Assembly (NCBI GenBank): GCA_947446625.1
Contig: CANFIE010000275.1
Span: 1-5,708 of the forward strand
Origin: Acetobacteraceae bacterium
GTDB lineage: Bacteria; Pseudomonadota; Alphaproteobacteria; Acetobacterales; Acetobacteraceae
DNA: 5,708 nucleotides
Reading direction: 5' to 3'
Part shown: one piece after another, positions 1 through 4,870 of the stretch
How the letters are laid out: the number at the start of each line of letters is the position of its first letter
Numbering within the stretch: the stretch's first letter is position 1
The notes under the pieces: generated by a model
The model's input: only the letters and a program-made list of their open reading frames with translations
What the model was told of the DNA's origin: nothing
Databases searched by the model: none
Made by a program: the position numbers and the translations under genes

Positions 1-604
1 TCAGCGTCATGCTGCGGGGCACCGCCTTGTTGCGGTCCTCGGCCATGATGGAGACGGCAGCGAGCACGGCGGCGACAGGCTGGCAGACCGCCAGGATATG
101 GCCGCCGGGGCCGATGGTTTCCATGAAGCCGATGATGGTGTCGATGAACTCATCAACGCCGAAGCGGCCGGCGGAAAGCGGGACGTCGCGGGCGTTGTGC
201 CAATCCGTGATGTAAACGTCGTTGTCGGGCAGCAGCACCTGCACCGTGCCGCGCAGCAGGGTGGCGAAATGGCCCGACATGGGGGCCACCACCAGCACGC
301 GGGGCTGCTTGATGGCGGTATCCTTGGCGAAGTGCAGCAGGCTGCCGAAGGCGCCGGCCTTGGTGACTTCCTCGCGCACGGCCACAACCTCATTCCCCAC
401 GCGCACGCTGGGAATGCCGAAGGGCGGGCGGGCCTGGGTGACGCCGGAATGGGCGAAAACCTCCAGCATCGCGCGGGTTTGCCGCAGGCCGGCGAAGGCG
501 GGGTGGGATACGTCGAACCCGCGCAGCATGCCGCTGGCACCGCGCGCCCAGCGGCGCATCGGGTTCATCATGTCCTGCCGGGCCTGCCAAAGGTGGTACA
601 TCAT
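1..604 (-). CDS. phaZ: Intracellular polyhydroxyalkanoate depolymerase, 5' part (runs off the left edge)
   Basis: The visible 201 residues match the N-terminal half of intracellular PHA depolymerases, which cleave stored poly-3-hydroxybutyrate granules in the cytoplasm to release hydroxyacids. The protein begins MMYHLWQARQDMMNPMRRWA. It contains PRVLVVAPMSGHFATLLRG (about 101-119, the oxyanion-hole side of the alpha/beta hydrolase fold), then DNDVYITDWHNARDVP (127-142). The nucleophile-elbow equivalent is HILAVCQPV at 169-177. In this family the nucleophile is a cysteine instead of the usual serine, here Cys174 (codon 85-83). Full-length relatives are roughly 400 residues, so about half is missing, including the later catalytic Asp and His. 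The frame is open from the start codon to the window edge with no stop. Two adjacent in-frame ATGs (604 and 601) are possible starts. No strong ribosome binding site precedes them, only a weak GGA. It is transcribed divergently from the GST gene. The family call is confident; the exact start is not. Confidence 0.93.
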   Translation of the reverse strand, partial: MMYHLWQARQDMMNPMRRWARGASGMLRGFDVSHPAFAGLRQTRAMLEVFAHSGVTQARPPFGIPSVRVGNEVVAVREEVTKAGAFGSLLHFAKDTAIKQPRVLVVAPMSGHFATLLRGTVQVLLPDNDVYITDWHNARDVPLSAGRFGVDEFIDTIIGFMETIGPGGHILAVCQPVAAVLAAVSIMAEDRNKAVPRSMTL

Positions 605-661
605 TGCGGCTGAGGTGTTCCGTTCGACCCTGATTTCCGCATGGTGCCTGTATTGGCGTAT

Positions 662-675
662 TTCGCAACTGCGAA
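662..675. promoter_or_regulatory. Perfect inverted repeat TTCGCA-AC-TGCGAA, candidate operator
   Basis: Two 6-bp arms, TTCGCA (662-667) and TGCGAA (670-675), are exact reverse complements with a 2-bp spacer. They lie in the middle of the divergent phaZ/GST gap, 58 bp from the phaZ start and 45 bp from the GST start. The position and size suit a dimeric repressor acting on one or both promoters. The GCA/TGC core recalls the TGC-rich sites described for the PHA regulator PhaR, but the orientation GCA-N2-TGC differs from CTGC-N3-GCAG. The identity of the binding protein is therefore open. Confidence 0.4.
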
Positions 676-706
676 GACGCTGTTAGCCTCAGCTTCTTGG
701 CGATGC

Positions 707-711
707 AGGAG
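707..711 (+). promoter_or_regulatory. Ribosome binding site that decides the GST start
   Basis: AGGAG lies 8 nt upstream of the ATG at 720. An in-frame TTG at 714 would sit only 2 nt after this motif, too close to be used. The ATG at 720 is therefore preferred, and the protein then starts MPAGTVLRISSRNYSSWSLR. Confidence 0.7.
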
Positions 712-719
712 AGTTGGGG

Positions 720-1388
720 ATGCCAGCAGGCACGGTCTTGCGGATCAGCAGCAGGAATTATTCCTCCTGGTCGTTGCGCGGGTTTCTGCTGGCGCGGCTT
801 TCGGGCCTGCCCTTCACGGTGCAGGTGGTCTCGCCCGATGACCCGGCGACGCGGGCCGAATTGCTGATGCAATCCTCCTCCATCCGGGTGCCCAGCCTGG
901 TGCATGACGGCGTGGAGGTTTGGGACACCACGGCGATTGCCGAGTTCCTGAACGAGCTGAAGCCCAAGGCCGGCATGCTGCCCGCCGACCGGATTGCCCG
1001 GGCGCGCTGCCGCTCGATAGCCGGGGAGATGCATGCGGGCTTCCATGCGCTGCGGTCCTCCTTGCCGATGAACCTGCGGGCGCATCACTCGAACTTCACG
1101 GTATGGTCCGCGGCGCGGCAGGATATTGAGCGGATTACCCAAACCTGGCGCGACTGCCTGGCGCAATGGGGCGGGCCGTGGCTGTTTGGCGCCAAGCCGA
1201 GCGTGGCGGATGCCTTCTACGCCCCGGTGGTGACGCGCTTCCGCACCTATGACGTGAAGCTGGACGCGGTGTGCGAAGCCTACGCCAAGCAGGTGCTGGC
1301 CTGGCCGGACATGGTGGAATGGGCCGCCGATGCCGAGGCCGAGATGCACGACAAGATTGAGGAACTGGAGCTGGACGCGGAGTTCTAA
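720..1388 (+). CDS. Glutathione S-transferase family protein (222 aa)
   Basis: A cytosolic GST-fold protein of normal family length (222 aa). The N-terminal thioredoxin-like domain (about 5-80) carries RNYSSWSLRG (12-21), where a serine of the SSWS stretch is the likely glutathione-activating residue. It also has VPSLV (57-61) with the cis-proline that contacts the glutathione backbone, and WDTTAIAEFL (68-77) in the place of the usual E/D-S gamma-glutamyl contact. The helical C-terminal domain includes EMHAGFHALRSSLPMNLRA (103-121), a signature of a proteobacterial GST subgroup, and the N-capping box SVADAFYAPV (161-170). The substrate cannot be read from sequence. Such proteins conjugate or reduce electrophiles or act as isomerases. 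It is divergent from phaZ and convergent with the cupin gene. The family is certain; the specific reaction is unknown. Confidence 0.93.
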   Translation: MPAGTVLRISSRNYSSWSLRGFLLARLSGLPFTVQVVSPDDPATRAELLMQSSSIRVPSLVHDGVEVWDTTAIAEFLNELKPKAGMLPADRIARARCRSIAGEMHAGFHALRSSLPMNLRAHHSNFTVWSAARQDIERITQTWRDCLAQWGGPWLFGAKPSVADAFYAPVVTRFRTYDVKLDAVCEAYAKQVLAWPDMVEWAADAEAEMHDKIEELELDAEF

Positions 1389-1399
1389 GCCGCTCTCAA

Positions 1400-1428
1400 G
1401 GGCTGAAGCCCGGGCGAGCTTCAGCTCC
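1400..1428. terminator. Terminator-like hairpin between convergent GST and cupin genes
   Basis: An exact 8-bp stem, GCTGAAGC (1402-1409) with GCTTCAGC (1418-1425), encloses an 8-nt loop. It can be extended by two G-C pairs (1400-1401 with 1427-1428) across a bulged T at 1426. It begins 12 bp after the GST stop codon and lies in the 57-bp gap before the cupin stop, so it could serve both strands. No T-tract follows on either side. It is therefore not a textbook rho-independent terminator and may only stabilise 3' ends. Confidence 0.5.
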
Positions 1429-1445
1429 CGCGTCCGCTCGCAGAA

Positions 1446-1877
1446 CTATCTCCAGGGGGTGGGGGCGGGCACCGCGCAGGGGCCCTCCACCGGCTCGGTG
1501 CCGAAATCGGCCGGGCCGACCACTTCCAGGTATTCCATGTCGGCCGAGTAGTCGAACAGGTAGTGGGTGATGCCGGGGCGCTGGTGGACGCAGTCTCCGG
1601 CCGCCACCAGGGTTTCCTTGTCCTCGTACATGAACTTGGCCCAGCCCTTGGTCATCAGCACCATGTGCCATTCATTGATGTGGCGGTGCCAGCCGGTGCC
1701 GTGCTCGGGCGGACGCTCGGGGTTGGCTTTCACCAACTGGGCGATGACGCGGCCGCCGGTGGCGGCTTCCATGCCGAGGTCGCGGTATAGGAAGAAGTCG
1801 CGCAGGCCATCGGCGCGCCAGGGCGTGTCGCCCGGCTTCACATGGGAAAACAGCGAGGTGACGGGCTTGTCGAGCAT
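1446..1877 (-). CDS. Small single-domain cupin protein (143 aa)
   Basis: A cytoplasmic single-domain cupin (beta-barrel), function unassigned. Cupin motif 1 is seen as GTGWHRHINEWHMVLMTKGW (60-79): two metal-ligand histidines, H64 and H66, with E69 only two residues after the second instead of the usual three to four. Motif 2 is GDCVHQRPGITH (94-105), with P101-G102 and the third histidine H105. This variant resembles cupins with an HxHxxE(F/W)Q-type motif 1 and a GDCVLQPPGIRH-type motif 2. A bound metal ion is likely, but catalysis is not established. The ATG at 1877 is chosen because AGGGA (1891-1887) lies 9 nt upstream and the protein then begins MLDKPVTSLFSHVKPG. The same frame is open upstream to 1991 but looks non-coding. 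It is divergent from the MFS exporter across 206 bp and convergent with the GST gene. Confidence 0.88.
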   Translation of the reverse strand: MLDKPVTSLFSHVKPGDTPWRADGLRDFFLYRDLGMEAATGGRVIAQLVKANPERPPEHGTGWHRHINEWHMVLMTKGWAKFMYEDKETLVAAGDCVHQRPGITHYLFDYSADMEYLEVVGPADFGTEPVEGPCAVPAPTPWR

Positions 1878-2083
1878 GGCAAGGCTTCCCTGGGAGATGC
1901 GTGCGGCAGTGCCGCCGCGATGGCTGCGGAGGCCGGTGAGCAGCGCTCTCCCTGGGGTAAAGGCATCCCACCGTGGCATGCTGTGCTGCATTGCAGCAAC
2001 GCAATTCGGCGCATGGCGGGTATTTGCTGCAGCTGCGTTGGTTTCGCTTCAATTTCGCCGCAGGACAGGGGCAGAAGCTAGGC
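1878..2083. promoter_or_regulatory. 206-bp divergent control region between cupin and MFS genes
   Basis: No gene is supported here. The stretch is rich in TGC/GCA words and holds several palindromes. These include GCGGCA-G-TGCCGC at 1903-1915 (in the likely cupin leader), TGCTGCA-T-TGCAGCA at 1984-1998, ATTGC-N6-GCAAT at 1990-2005, and the overlapping perfect 8-mers GCTGCAGC (2026-2033) and GCAGCTGC (2029-2036). The right half (1990-2060) is relatively AT-rich and is the likeliest promoter zone. I could not assign a convincing -35/-10 pair on either strand. A weak AGGGG (2067-2071) lies 12 nt upstream of the MFS start. Confidence 0.6.
1984..1998. promoter_or_regulatory. Perfect 7-bp inverted repeat with CTGC-N3-GCAG core, candidate operator
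   Basis: The arms TGCTGCA (1984-1990) and TGCAGCA (1992-1998) are exact reverse complements around a single T. The inner part, 1986-1996, reads CTGC-ATT-GCAG, which fits the CTGC-N3-GCAG form that I recall being described for the polyhydroxyalkanoate regulator PhaR of Rhodobacter sphaeroides. It lies about 107 bp upstream of the cupin start and 86 bp upstream of the MFS start. The match is direct; binding by PhaR is inference, since TGC/GCA palindromes also occur by chance in GC-rich DNA. Confidence 0.45.
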
Positions 2084-3685
2084 ATGTCCTTGCCCCGCGC
2101 CTTCACGCCCCTGCGTCATGCCACCTTCCGCATGCTCTGGATTGCCACCCTGGCCAGCAATATCGGCCTGTGGATCCAGAACACCGGCGCCGGCTGGTTG
2201 ATGACCATTCTGAACCCGGACCCGATGATGGTGAGCCTGGTGCAGGCGGCCAGCATGCTGCCGGTGTTTCTGCTGGCGCTGCCGGCAGGCGCCCTGGCCG
2301 ATATCATCGACCGGCGTATATTCCTGATTGGGGCGCAGGCGTGGATTTTGGCGTCCTCGCTGCTGCTGGCGCTGCTGACCGCCACCGACAGCCTGAGCCC
2401 CTGGGGCCTGCTGGCACTGACCTTTGCCATTGGCGCGGGCAACGCCATGAACTTCCCCGCCTGGGCCGCCACCACGCCGGAGCTGTTGCCGAAGGAAGAC
2501 CTGGTTGGCGCCATTGCGCTGAACGGCATCAGCTTCAACATCGCCCGGGCGGTTGGGCCGGCGGTGGGTGGCTTTGCCATTGCCTTTGCCGGGCCGGAAG
2601 CGGCCTTTGTGCTGAATGCCGTATGCTTCCTGTGGCTGATTGTGGTGCTGGTGGTGTGGAAGCCGGAAGCGCGGCACCAGCGGATGCCGCCGGAGCATCT
2701 GGTTTCCGCCATGCGGGCCGGGCTGCGCTTTGTGCGCGCCACGCCGGCCATGCATGCAGCCATTCTGCGCAGCTGCGTGTTCTTCCTGTTCACCGCCGCC
2801 ATCTGGGGGCTGATGCCGCTATTCGTGCGGCAGCAATTGGGGCTGGGGCCGGAAGCCTTTGGCCTGATGCTGGCCGCCATGGGCTGCGGCGCCGTGGCCG
2901 CCGGCTTTGGCCTGCCGCTGGCGCGGGCACGGTTTTCGCGCGACCAATTGGTGTTTGGTGCCTCGCTGCTGGCGGCGGCGGGCATGGGGATTTTGGCGGT
3001 TTCGCACCATTGGGCGCCGGCCATCTTCGGCATGGTGATGTTTGGCGCGGCATGGATTTGCGCCGGGGCCACGCTTTCCACCGCGGCGCAGTTGGCCTGC
3101 CCTTCCTGGGTGCGGGCGCGGGCGATTGCGATCTACCAGCTGTGCTTCTTCGGGGCCATGGCGCTCGGCTCGGCCTTTGCCGGCTGGCTGGGCGGCAAGT
3201 TTGGCGTGGCGCCGGGGTTGGGCGTGCTGGCGGCTGGCTCGGCGGTCAGCGCGCTGCTGGTGCGGGGCTGGCATCTGGACCATGGCGCGCCCTCGGGCGG
3301 GGTGCAGATGGCGCCGGATGCGCCGCCCATTCCCAAGCCGGCAGCGGCGGCGGCCGAATTGCGCGGCCTGCTGCATGAAAATGCCAACCGCGTGCTGGAG
3401 GTGGTGCGCTACCGCATAGACCCGGCGCGGCGCGACGAGTTTCTGGCCTGCATGAAGGATGTGCGGCTGGTGCGGCTGCGCGGCGGCGCCATGCTGTGGC
3501 GGCTATACGAGGATGTGGCCAACCCCGACCTGTATGCCGAGCTATGGGCGGTGGAGACCTGGACCGAACATTTGCGCGAACAGGGCCGGCAGACGCCGGA
3601 GGACCGCGCCGCGCTGGCGGCGGCGGCGGCGTTTCAGCAGGCTGGCGCCCCCGAGGCAGCACGCTATGTGAACGTGCTGCATTGA
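2084..3685 (+). CDS. MFS exporter, MFS_3/EntS-like, with C-terminal ABM-like domain (533 aa)
   Basis: An inner-membrane major facilitator of the 'transmembrane secretion effector' (MFS_3, enterobactin-exporter-like) family, expected to export a small molecule using the proton gradient. The first ~405 residues are strongly hydrophobic, consistent with about 12 membrane segments. An NTGAGWLMT stretch (33-41) leads into LPVFLLALPAGALADIIDRR (59-78), which includes the MFS loop motif A (G69-R78). A Pro/Ala-rich linker (about 408-432) joins a soluble ~100-residue tail (433-533). That tail contains VVRYRIDPARRDEFLACM and WRLYEDVANPDLYAELWAVE, the ferredoxin-like ABM-type domain often found in this family; length and architecture are normal. 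Start: ATG 2084, preceded by a weak AGGGG. The frame is open further upstream (ATG 1973), but that part is not family-like. It is divergent from the cupin gene and ends 13 bp before the stop of the convergent gene. The substrate is unknown. Confidence 0.92.
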   Translation: MSLPRAFTPLRHATFRMLWIATLASNIGLWIQNTGAGWLMTILNPDPMMVSLVQAASMLPVFLLALPAGALADIIDRRIFLIGAQAWILASSLLLALLTATDSLSPWGLLALTFAIGAGNAMNFPAWAATTPELLPKEDLVGAIALNGISFNIARAVGPAVGGFAIAFAGPEAAFVLNAVCFLWLIVVLVVWKPEARHQRMPPEHLVSAMRAGLRFVRATPAMHAAILRSCVFFLFTAAIWGLMPLFVRQQLGLGPEAFGLMLAAMGCGAVAAGFGLPLARARFSRDQLVFGASLLAAAGMGILAVSHHWAPAIFGMVMFGAAWICAGATLSTAAQLACPSWVRARAIAIYQLCFFGAMALGSAFAGWLGGKFGVAPGLGVLAAGSAVSALLVRGWHLDHGAPSGGVQMAPDAPPIPKPAAAAAELRGLLHENANRVLEVVRYRIDPARRDEFLACMKDVRLVRLRGGAMLWRLYEDVANPDLYAELWAVETWTEHLREQGRQTPEDRAALAAAAAFQQAGAPEAARYVNVLH

Positions 3686-3698
3686 TGAGCGCGGGAGG

Positions 3699-4805
3699 CT
3701 ACAGTACCCCGCTGCGCAGCCAGCCGGCGGTGGGGTAGCTGAGGCAGTTATAGTCGGTGGCGGGCTTGCCGGCGGCGTAGCTGGGGTGAAACCAGGCGCC
3801 CTCGTCGCGGTGCTTCAGTTCCGCCAGCCGCAGGAGGCAGGCCCGCACCTGCTGGGCCGCCATGATGAGTTCGGCCGCCGAGTAGTAATTGTCGAACATC
3901 CAATGCGGCGCCGACATGCGCATGGCGTCCTTGGCCGAGAGCAGGACTTCCTCGGCCTCGGCCCGCTGACCGCGATGCCAGAGCGCATTGCCGAGCAGGA
4001 AGATGGAGCGCAGGTGGTTGGGCAGTTGCTGCGCCGGGCCGCCCGGAATGGCCAGGTTTTCCCGCCGGCGGTAGATTTCCCACAGGTATTCAATGGCTTC
4101 GTCGCTGTAGGGGTCTCCGCTGGCCACCTTGATGTAGTGGCAGATATCGGCCAGCGAGATGTACCACTTGTATTCCGGCAGCCGGGTGAAGCCGGCCAGG
4201 TGTTGCAGCAGCGGCGCAGCGTCGCGCAACACCTGCTCGCCAGCCTCGGAGGCGGCCTGGTTGTTCTCCAGCAGGCGGTAGGCCATGACGATCAGCGCCG
4301 AGGCGCGCAGCACCGGGTCTGGCACCGCGTCAAAGAATTGGCGGGCGTGGAAGGCCAGGGCTTCCTTGTCCAGCAGGCGGCGCGACGGGGCCTGGATGCA
4401 TTGGAAATACTGGGCGCGGTCCGTGTAGTTGAACACGAAGCCTTCCTGGCGCGGCGCAAAGCCCAGGCGAATGGCGGTATTGGCCGAGGAGACGAGGAAT
4501 ACCTCCACCTTCTTCGGCTGCGGCAGGGCCGGGGGCCAGGGGATTTTGCCGATGCATTCAAACCGGCGGAAATGCGCCAGTTCCGCCGGGGCATCGGCCG
4601 GTTGCGGGCGTTCCTTGGCGCCGCCCACCCGCAGCACGGTGCCATCCACCACCGCCGCGAAGGCGAAGGGGCCGGGGAAATCATCCACCGGGTTGAACCA
4701 GCCGGTGATGAAGGGCTTGCCCTCGCGGATGGCGTTGAGGTCGATGAGCCCGGTGGCCGCGCTGGGCTGGGCGTGAATGGCTTTTCCGGCCAGTTCAAAC
4801 AGCAT
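3699..4805 (-). CDS. Uncharacterised protein with TPR-like helices, downstream of hlyD (368 aa)
   Basis: I do not recognise this protein. Residues 1-115 look beta-rich, with GKPFITGWFNPVDD (29-42), FAFAAVVDGTVLRVGG (47-62) and KKVEVFLVSS (98-107). The 'xxGWxxP...VDG' pattern recalls small beta domains in surface- or glycan-related proteins, which is a loose resemblance. From about 145 to 335 it is helical; FLLGNALWHRGQRAEAEEVL (269-288) fits the tetratricopeptide consensus (G, A, G, A positions), and 160-200 looks like a second, weaker repeat. The C-terminal part is aromatic-rich (GAWFHPSYAAG, 336-346, then DYNCLSYPTAGWL, 351-363). No signal peptide, membrane segment or glycine-rich RTX repeat is visible. 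The start at 4805 is supported by GGAG (4816-4813), 7 nt upstream. It follows the HlyD gene on the same strand after 65 bp, so it is probably co-transcribed with a type I secretion system, as an accessory factor or perhaps a secreted protein. That role is inferred from position only. Confidence 0.8.
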   Translation of the reverse strand: MLFELAGKAIHAQPSAATGLIDLNAIREGKPFITGWFNPVDDFPGPFAFAAVVDGTVLRVGGAKERPQPADAPAELAHFRRFECIGKIPWPPALPQPKKVEVFLVSSANTAIRLGFAPRQEGFVFNYTDRAQYFQCIQAPSRRLLDKEALAFHARQFFDAVPDPVLRASALIVMAYRLLENNQAASEAGEQVLRDAAPLLQHLAGFTRLPEYKWYISLADICHYIKVASGDPYSDEAIEYLWEIYRRRENLAIPGGPAQQLPNHLRSIFLLGNALWHRGQRAEAEEVLLSAKDAMRMSAPHWMFDNYYSAAELIMAAQQVRACLLRLAELKHRDEGAWFHPSYAAGKPATDYNCLSYPTAGWLRSGVL

Positions 4806-4870
4806 GGGAAGTCTCCGTCAGTACTGCGGCCAAGTGCCGGTGCATTGCTGGGGGGCGGCGTGCGGCAGGC
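4806..4870 (-). other. 65-bp gap between hlyD and the uncharacterised gene
   Basis: This spacer holds the ribosome binding site GGAG (4816-4813) of the 368-aa protein. No strong hairpin with a T-tract and no clear promoter is visible, so read-through transcription from hlyD is the simplest reading. Confidence 0.5.

Larger units (their letters stand above)
605..719. promoter_or_regulatory. Divergent control region between phaZ and the GST gene
   Basis: These 115 bp separate the two divergent start codons and must hold both promoters unless one lies inside a gene. The region is visibly more AT-rich around 651-690 than its flanks. I could not pick out a convincing -35/-10 pair for either direction, which is common for GC-rich alphaproteobacteria. 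The main visible structure is the inverted repeat listed separately at 662-675. Confidence 0.6.

Noticed and set aside
390..1349. A 319-codon minus-strand frame across the GST gene and phaZ start
   Set aside because: It runs antisense to the well-supported GST gene and overlaps phaZ in another frame. Its composition is rich in His, Arg, Pro and Gly with no family resemblance.
1878..1991. Upstream extension of the cupin to an ATG at 1991
   Set aside because: The extra 38 residues are not cupin-like and the start would fall inside the 1984-1998 palindrome. The ATG at 1877 has a well-spaced AGGGA.
1973..2083. Upstream extension of the MFS protein to an ATG at 1973
   Set aside because: The extra 37 residues do not resemble the family N-terminus and would overlap the palindromic control region. 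The family-like protein starts at MSLPRAF (2084).
2116..3081. A 321-codon minus-strand frame opposite the MFS gene
   Set aside because: It mirrors a transporter with clear family motifs. The translation lacks hydrophobic core patterns and looks like a codon-bias shadow.
1567..3378. A 603-codon plus-strand open frame spanning the cupin gene and most of the MFS gene
   Set aside because: It is antisense to the cupin and out of frame with the MFS gene. Its translation is Ala/Gly/Arg-rich with no recognisable domain, as expected for a shadow frame in GC-rich coding DNA.
3709..3738. GCTGCGCAGC palindrome (3711-3720) near the convergent stop codons, as a terminator
   Set aside because: It lies inside the coding end of the 368-aa gene, has no loop or T-tract, and such GC palindromes are expected at this base composition.
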